From JACCZX01 sp038216465 (lineage in GTDB: Bacteria > Pseudomonadota > Gammaproteobacteria > Burkholderiales > Burkholderiaceae_F): a stretch of 33,656 nt of DNA. Position numbers and translations under genes: made by a program. The notes beneath the pieces were generated by a model. It had not been told where the DNA came from, made no database searches, and worked only from the letters and a program-made list of their open reading frames with translations. Of the stretch, positions 1-7,723 are shown piece after piece. The stretch is from NCBI GenBank assembly GCA_038216465.1, contig JBBQQC010000029.1:1-33656 (forward strand), written 5' to 3'. The first letter of the stretch is position 1, and each line of letters starts with the position of its first letter.

Positions 1-56
1 CCCGCAGCCATTAGTGCTGCACTCATGGCCGTTTGTAGTGTCGCAGTCCAATCCAT
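1..56 (-). CDS. 5' end of an unidentified gene, cut by the window edge
   Basis: An ATG at 56-54 on the minus strand opens a frame reading MDWTATLQTAMSAALMAAG that runs off the window. It is preceded by a good Shine-Dalgarno stretch (TGAGGTGAG, about 4 nt before the ATG), which is the main reason to call it. Eighteen codons are too few to name a family. The upstream 57-361 stretch contains no other gene I can support, only the LexA-like box at 231-250, so this gene is the most likely target of that box. It could equally be transcribed by read-through from the toxin-antitoxin pair, which points the same way. Confidence 0.5.
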   Translation of the reverse strand, partial: MDWTATLQTAMSAALMAA

Positions 57-230
57 CTCGCTCACCTCACTTCAGTCACCGCGCAGTTCTAAACCAAATC
101 CGCTTGCAAAACACAGAAGCCCTTGTAGTGTTTTAGACCGCAGGATTCTGCTCCTAAATATGGCGGCTGCGGAATGACAGGCGCCGGCCGTTCGTCCCCG
201 AGCCGCATGAATGCTGGCTTCTGGCCTATA

Positions 231-250
231 TACTGTATATAATTACAGCA
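231..250. promoter_or_regulatory. LexA (SOS) box in the 57-361 intergenic region
   Basis: CTGTATATAATTACAG at 233-248 fits the E. coli-type LexA operator CTGT-N8-ACAG with an AT-only centre, and the flanking TA/CA also fits. It sits in an otherwise gene-free stretch of about 300 nt, 175 nt upstream of the minus-strand start at 56. A perfect TATAAT (238-243, plus strand) lies inside the box, but no convincing -35 accompanies it. LexA would be expected to repress whatever starts here and release it on DNA damage. The rest of 57-361 shows nothing I can name. Confidence 0.65.
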
Positions 251-361
251 CTAACAAATCCTAGAAAAACCGCACAGAGAGGTGGCCGCTCCATCCCCTC
301 CAGATCGCCTTTCCCGCCCAAACTTGGGCACTCAGCTTATGTCTCGAATTGGCCGCAAGGA

Positions 362-775
362 CTAAGGAGCCTTCGACGCTCGAAACGCCGCCTGCACGGC
401 ACGCACCATCGAAGGATGGAGTGTGCCGAGTTTCGGGTGCTGCCCATGGGGTGCGGCCGGCGGCACCGTGAACCATTCGGTCGTGTACGGCAGGTCAAGG
501 GTCCGCCTCAGGTCGAACTTCGTGTCGTAGCTCAGACCTGCCGCTTCATAGGCCGCAGGGTTGCGGTCGCGCAGAATCGCGAACTCTCCCCGATACAAAG
601 TCGTGGTGCGCTGGCTGGTGCCGTAGGCGACGCGGACCGTGAAGTGCGGCGCATCGTCGTCGAAAACGGCCAGGATTAAAGCCGGCCTTGGCTTGGGCCG
701 TGGGCGGATGTCGTCAGGAAAGTGACACCACGCGATCTCGCCAGCGGTGGGCTCGGCCCACCAGTGCAAGATCAT
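362..775 (-). CDS. PemK/MazF-like toxin of a type II toxin-antitoxin pair
   Basis: A 137-residue protein with the features of PemK/MazF-like growth inhibitors: an N-terminal GEIAWCHFPDD strand, the KPRPALILAV core that matches the family's basic-proline-rich beta strand, an AYGTSQRT segment, and a C-terminal GTLHPSMVRAVQAAF helix. Family members are mRNA-cleaving endoribonucleases acting in the cytoplasm, so RNase activity is inferred by family. Its ATG overlaps the stop of the upstream antitoxin as ATGA (772-775), giving translational coupling and the usual antitoxin-first order. The protein is longer than classical MazF (about 110 residues) and has its own C-terminal block (SYDTKFDLRRTLDLPYTTEWF), so it is better called PemK/MazF-like than MazF proper. 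Confidence 0.75.
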   Translation of the reverse strand: MILHWWAEPTAGEIAWCHFPDDIRPRPKPRPALILAVFDDDAPHFTVRVAYGTSQRTTTLYRGEFAILRDRNPAAYEAAGLSYDTKFDLRRTLDLPYTTEWFTVPPAAPHGQHPKLGTLHPSMVRAVQAAFRASKAP

Positions 776-1068
776 GCGGACTTCACCTCGAACAGGCTGG
801 TTCGCATCGAACGCTTTTTGCTTTGTGGCACACGCTTCTTGATCTGGCGCACCTGAGCTGCCGTCAACCGACCATCATCCGCCTCGTACTGCGGCAGCAA
901 GCGGACCGCCATGGTGTGCAAGGCGAGATGGATGGCCTGTGTCTCATCGACGCCCAGGCGTTGCGCCAGGCGCTTGGCCGTGTTACGAGACACTCCCGTG
1001 GCGCTATCGGTAGGGCGATAGCGAAACGCGATCTGGTCGGCTGCGTTGCGGGTGGCCATGGGTGACAT
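772..1068 (-). CDS. antitoxin partner of the PemK/MazF-like toxin
   Basis: A small basic protein of about 98 residues directly upstream of the toxin, ending in a 4-nt ATGA overlap with it. The segment from SRNTAKRLAQRLGVDETQ to roughly HTMAVRL looks like a short helical DNA-binding region, and the C-terminal half is charged (KKRVPQSKKRSMRTSLFE), as expected for an antitoxin tail that wraps its toxin. I place the start at ATG 1068 or possibly ATG 1059. A longer frame to 1125 exists, but its first codons would lie inside the promoter and inverted repeat at 1078-1118. Upstream GAGG at 1074-1071 serves either start imperfectly (2 or 11 nt spacing). The identity rests mainly on gene order and coupling. 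Confidence 0.65.
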   Translation of the reverse strand: MSPMATRNAADQIAFRYRPTDSATGVSRNTAKRLAQRLGVDETQAIHLALHTMAVRLLPQYEADDGRLTAAQVRQIKKRVPQSKKRSMRTSLFEVKSA

Positions 1069-1077
1069 ATCCTCGAC

Positions 1078-1118
1078 TTGGATATCCTGAAGATATCCAA
1101 TTTTGTCGCCGAGGTCAA
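1078..1118 (-). promoter_or_regulatory. toxin-antitoxin promoter with overlapping autoregulatory inverted repeat
   Basis: On the minus strand, TTGACC (1118-1113) and TATCTT (1095-1090) are separated by exactly 17 nt, a good sigma-70 promoter. Overlapping the -10 is a perfect inverted repeat, TTGGATATC-N5-GATATCCAA (1078-1100). This is the expected layout for an operator bound by the antitoxin or the toxin-antitoxin complex, so that transcription is self-repressed. Transcription would begin near 1083, leaving a 15-24 nt leader before the antitoxin start. Confidence 0.65.
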
Positions 1119-1237
1119 GGCGCAAGCAAGCGGTCGCAGAATCGCAGAACCCCTACATTGCTGGCGGCATCTGCAACGGCCGCTTTCGGGCCAATTGAGT
1201 GTCAATCCGAAACGGCCGGGTGTGGCCGAGAGCGGAC

Positions 1238-4200
1238 CTACATATTCCTTCGATACTGCCCACCTACCTCAAACAACGCATTCGTGATCTGCCCGAGCGA
1301 GCAGACGCGCACTGCATCCATCAGCACTTCGAACACGTTGTTGTTATCGATCACCGCGCGCTGAAGTTTTTGCAGCATCTTCGGTGCTTGCTTTGCGTTG
1401 CGCTTCTGAAAATCCTCTAGCCGCTTCAGCTGGCTTTGCTTTTCTTCGTCGGTCGAGCGCTGCAGTTCGACGTGATCGGGCACGTCATCGCCGTTCGGAT
1501 TTCTGAACGTGTTGACGCCGATGATCGGGTACTCGCCGGTGTGCTTAAGGTTTTCGTAGTGCAGTGACTCTTCCTGGATCTTGCCGCGCTGGTAGCCGAG
1601 CTCCATCGCGCCGAGCACGCCGCCGCGCTCGCTGATCGACTCGAACTCTTTCAGTACGGCTTCTTCGACCAGCTCGGTCAGCTCGTCGACGATGAAGCTG
1701 CCTTGGTTGGGGTTCTCGTTCTTCGCCAGGCCCCATTCGCGGTTGATGATCATCTGGATCGCCACAGCGCGCCGCACCGATTCTCCGGTCGGCGTCGTGA
1801 TCGCTTCATCGAACGCGTTGGTGTGCAGGCTGTTTGCGTTGTCGTAGGTGGCGATCAGCGCCTGCAGCGTGGTGCGGATGTCGTTGAACTGGATTTCCTG
1901 CGCGTGCAGCGAACGGCCGCTGGTCTGGCAGTGGTACTTCAGCTTCTGTGATCGCTCGTTGGCGCCGTACTTGTCGCGCATCGCCACCGCCCAGATGCGG
2001 CGTGCGACGCGGCCCATCACCGTGTACTCGGGGTCCATGCCGTTGCTGAAGAAAAAGCTCAGGTTTGGCGCAAAGTCGTCGATGTGCATGCCGCGCGCCA
2101 TGTACGCCTCGACGAACGTGAACCCGTTCGACAGCGTGAATGCGAGCTGGCTGATCGGGTTCGCGCCGGCTTCGGCGATGTGATAGCCGCTGATGCTGAC
2201 CGAGTAGAAGTTCTTGACCTTGTTATGGACGAAATACTGCTGAATATCGCCCATCACCTTCAGTGAAAACTCGGTCGAGAAGATGCAGGTGTTCTGACCC
2301 TGGTCTTCCTTAAGAATGTCAGCCTGCACGGTGCCGCGCACGTTCTCCAGCACCCAAGCCTTGATCTTCGCGGCCTCATCGTCGGTCGGTTCGCGCTTGT
2401 TTTCTTGATTGAACTTGACAAGGTTCTGATCGATCGCGGTGTTCATGAACATCGCGAGGATCGTCGGCGCCGGGCCGTTGATCGTCATCGACACCGATGT
2501 GTTCGGCGCCGTCAGGTCGAATCCCGAGTACAGCACCTTCATGTCGTCGAACGTTGCGATCGACACTCCGCTATTGCCGACCTTGCCGTAAATGTCCGGA
2601 CGCGGCGCCGGATCGTTGCCGTACAAGGTCACGCTGTCGAACGCCGTCGAAAGCCTCTTGGCCGGCATGCCTTCGCTGAGCAGCTTGAAACGGGTGTTGG
2701 TGCGGAAGGCATCGCCTTCGCCGGCGAACATGCGCGTCGGATCTTCGTTCTCGCGCTTGAATGCGAACACGCCGGCGGTGTACGGAAAGCTCCCCGGAAC
2801 GTTTTCCAACAGCAGCCAGCGCAGCAGTTCGCCGTGGTCTTCGTACTTCGGCAGCGCGACCTTGCGAATCTTGCTGCCCGACAGCGACGTATGCGTCAGC
2901 GCGGTGCGCACTTCACGATTGCGAATCTTGACGACGTACTCGTCGCCCGCGTAAGCCTGCTGCATCTGCGGCCACATTTCGAGCAGCTTGCGGCTGCGCT
3001 TGTCGAGCGTCGATTCGCGCTGCTGCGCGAGACGATCGAGGGCCTCGGACACGACCAGCGTGTCGAAGCTGTTGTCGCCGCTTTCGACGTTGAGCTGGCG
3101 CACCGCGCCGTGTTCCGAGTCGCCTTTCAGCAGCATTTGCTTGGACGCGTGCAGTTGCTGCACTTCGCGTGCGAGGCGTGCCTGCTTCAGCGCGTTGCGC
3201 TTGTAGCTGCGCACCGTGTCGGCGATCTCGGCCAGGTAGCGGACGCGCTGCGGCGGAACGATCGGCGTCTGATTCGTCGAGTGGCGCGTCTCGGTGCGCG
3301 GCAGCACGCCTTCATTCATCGCGAGGCCCAGCTCCTTCAACTTCGGCGCGATTGCCTGATACAGCGCCGTCACGCCATCGTCGTTGAAGCGCGCGGCCAT
3401 CGTGCCGAACACGTGCATCTCGTGCGCCTTCTTCGTGAAGTCGCCCTTGTTGCGTTGAACCTGCTTGCTGACGTCGCGCAGCGCATCGAGGGCACCCTTG
3501 CGATCGAACTTGTTAATCGCAACAAAGTCGGCAAAGTCGAGCATGTCGATTTTTTCGAGCTGGCTCGCTGCGCCGTACTCGGGCGTCATCACGTACAGCG
3601 TCGTATCGACGTGTTGCACGATCGCCGCATCGCCCTGGCCGATACCGGACGTTTCGACGATCACCAGATCGAAGCCCGCGACCTTGCAAGCAGCGATGGC
3701 GTCGGGCAACGCCTGCGAAATCTCGCTGCCGGCTTCGCGTGTCGCGAGCGACCGCATGTAAACCTTGGGCCCATCGCTCCACGGATTGATCGCATTCATA
3801 CGGATGCGATCGCCGAGCAACGCACCGCCGCTCTTGCGACGCGATGGATCGATCGAGATCACCGCAATCTGCAGCTTGTCGCCCTGGTCGAGGCGGATGC
3901 GGCGCACGAGCTCGTCGCACAGGCTCGACTTGCCCGCACCGCCGGTGCCGGTGATGCCGAGCGTCGGCACCTTCGCCGTATCGGCCGCCTTGTGCAATGC
4001 TGCGCGAAACTTCGCGTCTGACGTACCTAGCTCTAACGCGCTGATCGCCCGCGCCAATGCGCGCCAGCGCTTCGTCAGATCCTTGTCCTTCAGCGCGTCG
4101 ATTGAAACGGGAGCGTGCGGCGAAAGATCGACGTCGCACTCGGCGACCATCGATCCGATCATTCCCTGCAAGCCGAGCTTCTGTCCGTCCTCGGGCGAGA

Positions 4201-4582
4201 AGATGCGTGCCACGCCGTAGTCGTGCAGCTCCTTGATTTCGGAAGCGACGATTACGCCGCCACCACCGCCGTAGACGCGAATGTTTTCGCCACCGCGCTC
4301 GCGCAGCAGATCGATCATGTACTTGAAGAACTCGACGTGCCCGCCCTGGTACGAGCTGATCGCGATGCCCTGCACGTCTTCCTGCAAGGCCGCGGTAACG
4401 ATCTGCTCGACCGAGCGGTCGTGACCCAGATGGATTACCTCGGCGCCCATGCTTTGCAGAATGCGCCGCATGATGTTGATCGACGCATCGTGCCCGTCGA
4501 ACAGCGACGCCGCCGTGACGAAGCGGACTTTATGGGTCGGTCGATAGTTGGCGAGCTTCTTGATCTCGGAGAGGTCGGTCAT
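1238..4582 (-). CDS. icmF: fused isobutyryl-CoA mutase IcmF (B12-dependent)
   Basis: A 1114-residue protein that interconverts isobutyryl-CoA and n-butyryl-CoA with adenosylcobalamin; characterised members also act on other branched acyl-CoAs. It carries the full IcmF layout. An N-terminal B12-binding domain has the DGHDAS motif (residues 29-34, His31 as expected cobalt ligand) and a glycine-rich loop near 105-109. A central MeaB/MeaI-like G-protein chaperone has P-loop GTGGAGKS (212-219). The mutase barrel occupies roughly residues 560-1110, with the conserved stretches YSVSISGYHIAEAGANP and LHTNAFDEA. Length matches characterised fused IcmF proteins (about 1090-1120). GGGCGGA precedes the ATG. 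The gene follows the DedA-rhodanese gene by 27 nt on the same strand and is probably co-transcribed with it and the TetR gene. It may serve valine or fatty-acid carbon metabolism. Confidence 0.96.
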   Translation of the reverse strand: MTDLSEIKKLANYRPTHKVRFVTAASLFDGHDASINIMRRILQSMGAEVIHLGHDRSVEQIVTAALQEDVQGIAISSYQGGHVEFFKYMIDLLRERGGENIRVYGGGGGVIVASEIKELHDYGVARIFSPEDGQKLGLQGMIGSMVAECDVDLSPHAPVSIDALKDKDLTKRWRALARAISALELGTSDAKFRAALHKAADTAKVPTLGITGTGGAGKSSLCDELVRRIRLDQGDKLQIAVISIDPSRRKSGGALLGDRIRMNAINPWSDGPKVYMRSLATREAGSEISQALPDAIAACKVAGFDLVIVETSGIGQGDAAIVQHVDTTLYVMTPEYGAASQLEKIDMLDFADFVAINKFDRKGALDALRDVSKQVQRNKGDFTKKAHEMHVFGTMAARFNDDGVTALYQAIAPKLKELGLAMNEGVLPRTETRHSTNQTPIVPPQRVRYLAEIADTVRSYKRNALKQARLAREVQQLHASKQMLLKGDSEHGAVRQLNVESGDNSFDTLVVSEALDRLAQQRESTLDKRSRKLLEMWPQMQQAYAGDEYVVKIRNREVRTALTHTSLSGSKIRKVALPKYEDHGELLRWLLLENVPGSFPYTAGVFAFKRENEDPTRMFAGEGDAFRTNTRFKLLSEGMPAKRLSTAFDSVTLYGNDPAPRPDIYGKVGNSGVSIATFDDMKVLYSGFDLTAPNTSVSMTINGPAPTILAMFMNTAIDQNLVKFNQENKREPTDDEAAKIKAWVLENVRGTVQADILKEDQGQNTCIFSTEFSLKVMGDIQQYFVHNKVKNFYSVSISGYHIAEAGANPISQLAFTLSNGFTFVEAYMARGMHIDDFAPNLSFFFSNGMDPEYTVMGRVARRIWAVAMRDKYGANERSQKLKYHCQTSGRSLHAQEIQFNDIRTTLQALIATYDNANSLHTNAFDEAITTPTGESVRRAVAIQMIINREWGLAKNENPNQGSFIVDELTELVEEAVLKEFESISERGGVLGAMELGYQRGKIQEESLHYENLKHTGEYPIIGVNTFRNPNGDDVPDHVELQRSTDEEKQSQLKRLEDFQKRNAKQAPKMLQKLQRAVIDNNNVFEVLMDAVRVCSLGQITNALFEVGGQYRRNM

Positions 4583-4609
4583 GATTCCGCCCGTGCAGCC
4601 AGGCGAAAA

Positions 4610-5557
4610 TCATAGACTGACTTGAGGCTGCACGCTGGCACCGAGCGGTCGATCAGCGGCAATCCACGCCTCGAGGCCACCCCGTAGCGGACGCGCGCGT
4701 AAGTAGCCGTGACCGTGCAACAGCCGTACCGCCTTGGCCGCCGACGCTTCGTTCGGACACGAGCAGTAAACGATGATCTGCCGGTCGCGTGCGGCGACAA
4801 ACTTGCCCCCTTCAATTTCGTCCAGGTGCATCACCACTGCGCCCGGAATTCGACGCGGATCAAGCTGACCCGCGTTGCGACCGCGCACATCGATTAGATC
4901 GATCGGCTCGCCGCTCGCCATCAGCGCGCGCAACTCGTGTACGTCGATGCGCGGTATGCCGACCTCCAGCGCGTTATGGCGCCGCCACCAGCGCCATGCG
5001 ATGTAGAGCGCGAGCAGCACAGCGCCGATTGCGAGTGCTTCCCATCCGAAGATCGCGAGTTGCCGCAGCAGCGCGTCGATCTGCTCGGACAACAACATGC
5101 CAGCGCCTATGACAACCGCGCCGAACAGAGCCGAGCCAGCGATGGTTAACCCGAGGAACGTGCTCCACTTCATTCCCAAAGCGCCGGCCAACGGCGGCGC
5201 GACCAGCGTCACACCGGGTAAAAATCTGCCAATCACGAGCGCCGACCAACCCCAGCGTCCAAACGTGCCCTCGGTACGAGCGACACACGTATCTGGCGAC
5301 AGCGAAACACGGCACAGCAGTTTCAGCACGGCGGAACCGTAACGGCGGCCGGCGGCAAACCAGGCCGCATTGCCGACCACCATGCCGGCCATGATCATCG
5401 CGATCAGCAGCAGCGGACTTACGCTTCCCGTCACGGCGCGCGCGCCAGCTACCAACGCAGTCGGCGTCATCGGCACCGGGACACCGAGCTCGTGCAGCAA
5501 CGTGTTGAGCCACAGAATCCAGTACACGCTTTGGTCGTTGAAAAAACTTTCAGTCAT
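4610..5557 (-). CDS. DedA-family membrane protein fused to a rhodanese domain
   Basis: About 315 residues. The N-terminal two thirds form a DedA/VTT (SNARE-associated) membrane domain: ELGVPVPMTPTALVAGA near residue 22, GRFLPGVTLVAPPLAGALGM around 110-130, and several hydrophobic segments ending in a WRWWRRH anchor. DedA proteins are linked to lipid flipping and envelope homeostasis. The C-terminal third is a cytoplasmic rhodanese domain (IDLIDVRG ... IIVYCSCPNEASA ... LRGGLEAW) with a Cys-containing active loop, suggesting sulfur-transfer or redox sensing. I chose ATG 5557, whose first bases overlap the TetR stop by 8 nt; a TTG at 5584 is in frame but lies deeper in the TetR gene. No clear ribosome site is present, so translational coupling to the TetR gene is likely. 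DedA-rhodanese fusions are known in Proteobacteria. Confidence 0.85.
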   Translation of the reverse strand: MTESFFNDQSVYWILWLNTLLHELGVPVPMTPTALVAGARAVTGSVSPLLLIAMIMAGMVVGNAAWFAAGRRYGSAVLKLLCRVSLSPDTCVARTEGTFGRWGWSALVIGRFLPGVTLVAPPLAGALGMKWSTFLGLTIAGSALFGAVVIGAGMLLSEQIDALLRQLAIFGWEALAIGAVLLALYIAWRWWRRHNALEVGIPRIDVHELRALMASGEPIDLIDVRGRNAGQLDPRRIPGAVVMHLDEIEGGKFVAARDRQIIVYCSCPNEASAAKAVRLLHGHGYLRARPLRGGLEAWIAADRPLGASVQPQVSL

Positions 5558-6209
5558 GAAGAACTCGCTTGGAGGGAGCGGCAAGTCGCGGAGGATTGAT
5601 CCGCAGACCCGTGAGATAAGTATCGATCAATTGTGGAGCGGCGGCCTTCAGGTCGAAACTGGCGGGTGCTTCGACCCAGTCGCGCATCAAACCGCCGACG
5701 AACGCGAACGCACCGTGCGCAGCGATGAGTGTGTCGGTGTCCGGCGGAAGCTGGCCCTTCGCCACTGCCTGGTCGAGCACCGCCTTGCATTTGGCAAGAC
5801 ACTTGAATCGATCTTGCACGTGCTGTTCACCGACCGCCGCCAGCTCGTCGGTGTACTCGCACCGCAGATACAAGACTTCGAACACATTTTGCACACGCGC
5901 GCAGCTTGTCAGGTGCTCGAGCGCTTTCAAGCCTTGCTGACGAAACAGCGCGAGCGGATCGGCAATATCCTGGTTCTCGAAGTTTTCGAAAGCCGTATCG
6001 ATCGGCATCTCGGCACGCGCCATCAACGCCTGAAACAGCTCGGCCTTGCTCTCGAAGTGGTGATACACCGCGCCGCGCGTTACGCCGGCAGCGTCGGCGA
6101 CTTCGGCCATCGATGCGTGCCCGACGCCGCGCTCCCGGAATACGCGCTCAGCCGCATCAAGCAGCTGCTCGCGCGTTTCGAGGGCCTCTTCTTTCGTACG
6201 TCTAGCCAT
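5550..6209 (-). CDS. TetR/AcrR-family repressor of the divergent RND pump
   Basis: A 219-residue TetR-family regulator. The N-terminal helix-turn-helix is typical (REQLLDAAERVFRERG, then VADAAGVTRGAVYHHFESKAELF, residues about 12-60). The remaining helical domain would bind hydrophobic drugs or other ligands, as in AcrR and TtgR. It is transcribed away from an RND efflux operon, and an AcrR-like 24-bp operator lies between them (6247-6270). The expected role is to repress the pump, and probably its own operon, until ligand binds. Its stop overlaps the downstream DedA-rhodanese start, and icmF follows 27 nt after that gene, so the repressor may also control both. The specific inducer cannot be read from sequence. 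Confidence 0.9.
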   Translation of the reverse strand: MARRTKEEALETREQLLDAAERVFRERGVGHASMAEVADAAGVTRGAVYHHFESKAELFQALMARAEMPIDTAFENFENQDIADPLALFRQQGLKALEHLTSCARVQNVFEVLYLRCEYTDELAAVGEQHVQDRFKCLAKCKAVLDQAVAKGQLPPDTDTLIAAHGAFAFVGGLMRDWVEAPASFDLKAAAPQLIDTYLTGLRINPPRLAAPSKRVLHD

Positions 6210-6246
6210 TGAATTTCATTCAAATGCTCTTGAAACTTCATTGAGA

Positions 6247-6270
6247 TACAAACATACACGAATGTATGTA
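6247..6270. promoter_or_regulatory. AcrR-type operator between the TetR gene and the efflux operon
   Basis: Read on the minus strand, this 24-bp dyad runs TACATACATTCGTGT then ATGTTTGTA. It differs at only a few positions from the E. coli AcrR site (TACATACATTTGTG then AATGTATGTA, recalled from the literature). It lies 38 nt upstream of the TetR start and 44 nt upstream of the adaptor start at 6315, so one bound repressor could block both divergent promoters. Confidence 0.8.
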
Positions 6271-6314
6271 TTATGCGGCATCGCACGAAAACCACAACCC
6301 GCGAGAAAATCCCC

Positions 6315-7685
6315 ATGAAGCAAAGCATCGCCGACTCTCGGTCGCCGCTTGAAGTCGCGGAGCACTTCAACACTTGGATGCGTGCGCTCACACTCATTTT
6401 TAGCCTTGCGGCGACTGCGTTTGTACTGACTGCCTGCGGCCGCGCCGGCGGCGAGGACAAGGCAGGCAAAGGCGGTTTTCCACCTGCTCCCGTCAGCGTG
6501 CAAGAGATTAAAACCACGAATGTGCCTATTCGCTTCGAGTACGTCGGGCAGACGGCAGGTTCGAAAGAAGCCGAAGTGCGGGCGCGTGTGCAGGGCATCC
6601 TCGAAAAGCGGATGTATCAGGAAGGCACTCGTGTCAACGCGGGCCAGACGTTGTTCATCCTCGATTCGCGGCCCTACGCAGCGCAAGTGCAGGCGGCCGA
6701 AGCCGAGCTGTCTCGTGCGCAGGCGCAGTACTCACAGGCAAAGCGCAATTTCGATCGCGTCAAACCGCTGGCCGGCAGCAATGCACTGAGTCAACGTGAG
6801 TTCGACGAAGCAACGTCCGGCGAAGAAAGTGGCGCCGCCGCCATCAAGCAGGCGCAAGCGCGGTTAACCGAAGCGCGATTGAACCTTGGCTACACACGCG
6901 TGACCGCGCCTGTGACTGGATGGGCCAGCCGCGCGCAGAAATCGGAAGGGTCATTGGTGTCGCCGGGAACAGACAGTCTGCTGACGACGATTTCTCAGCT
7001 CGATCCGCTGTATGTGAACTTCAGCGTCTCCGAGGCCGAGCGTCTACGACTCAACCGCATGATGACCAGCGGCGAATTGAAAGCGCCGGGGGCAAATGAC
7101 GCGCCGGGCAAGAATGTAGACAAGAGCAACTCAACCCGACATACGGAAGACAAGTCCCCGCTGTCGGGTTATTCGGTGACATTGAAGTTGTCGGACGGCA
7201 GCATTTACGACCGTAAGGGGCGTCTTGCTTTCGTCGACCCGGCCATCAATACGGGCACGGGTTCGTTCGATGCGCGTGCCGAGTTGCCGAATGCCGACGC
7301 TGCGCTGCGGCCCGGGCAGTTCGTGCGCGTGATTCTCGAAGGCGGATCGCGCCCCAACACAATCGTTGTTCCGCAGCGCGCGGTGATGGATGGTCCCCAA
7401 GGCAAGTTCGTGTTCGTCACCGGCAAAGGTCAGGACGGCAAGACGGATGTGGCTCTGCCGCGCCCTGTAACCGTCGGCGAGTGGGTCGACGTCGACGGTC
7501 AACAGCTGTGGATCATCGAGTCAGGACTGAAGCCGGGCGATGTCGTCGTTACGGACGGCACGGCGAAGCTGTTCCCGATACCGGGCGGCGCTCCGATCAT
7601 GCTCGGACCGCCACCGGGAGTGGATGGCAAAGGCGGGCCGCCTGCGGGCAGGGGCGAGGTCAAGCAACTGGACGCGAAGAAGTAG
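6315..7685 (+). CDS. RND efflux periplasmic adaptor (AcrA/MexA-type lipoprotein)
   Basis: A 456-residue membrane-fusion protein that bridges the inner-membrane RND pump and the outer-membrane channel. A hydrophobic signal segment ends in a lipobox (VLTAC, about residues 36-40), so the mature protein should be lipid-anchored. A biotinyl-lipoyl-like half (VRARVQGILEKRMYQEGTRV), an alpha-hairpin (AEAELSRAQAQYSQAKRNFDRV) and a second lipoyl half (LNLGYTRVTAPVTGWAS) follow, then beta-barrel and membrane-proximal regions. The tail is rich in Gly and Pro (PGGAPIMLGPPPG). I chose ATG 6315, preceded by GAGAA. An in-frame ATG at 6273 is only 2 nt from the operator and adds an unlikely N-terminus. The pump gene begins 38 nt downstream. 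Confidence 0.92.
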   Translation: MKQSIADSRSPLEVAEHFNTWMRALTLIFSLAATAFVLTACGRAGGEDKAGKGGFPPAPVSVQEIKTTNVPIRFEYVGQTAGSKEAEVRARVQGILEKRMYQEGTRVNAGQTLFILDSRPYAAQVQAAEAELSRAQAQYSQAKRNFDRVKPLAGSNALSQREFDEATSGEESGAAAIKQAQARLTEARLNLGYTRVTAPVTGWASRAQKSEGSLVSPGTDSLLTTISQLDPLYVNFSVSEAERLRLNRMMTSGELKAPGANDAPGKNVDKSNSTRHTEDKSPLSGYSVTLKLSDGSIYDRKGRLAFVDPAINTGTGSFDARAELPNADAALRPGQFVRVILEGGSRPNTIVVPQRAVMDGPQGKFVFVTGKGQDGKTDVALPRPVTVGEWVDVDGQQLWIIESGLKPGDVVVTDGTAKLFPIPGGAPIMLGPPPGVDGKGGPPAGRGEVKQLDAKK

Positions 7686-7723
7686 GCGCCCCGCTCATCG
7701 ATCACTGATCACGAGGTTCAACG

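Noticed and set aside
2405..4021. A 538-codon open frame on the plus strand inside icmF
   Set aside because: Antisense to a clearly recognised gene; the translation is Arg/His/Ala-rich with no domain, typical of a GC-rich shadow frame.
6273..6314. Upstream ATG for the efflux adaptor
   Set aside because: It begins 2 nt after the AcrR-type operator, where transcription would hardly have started; ATG 6315 has GAGAA and keeps the lipoprotein signal.
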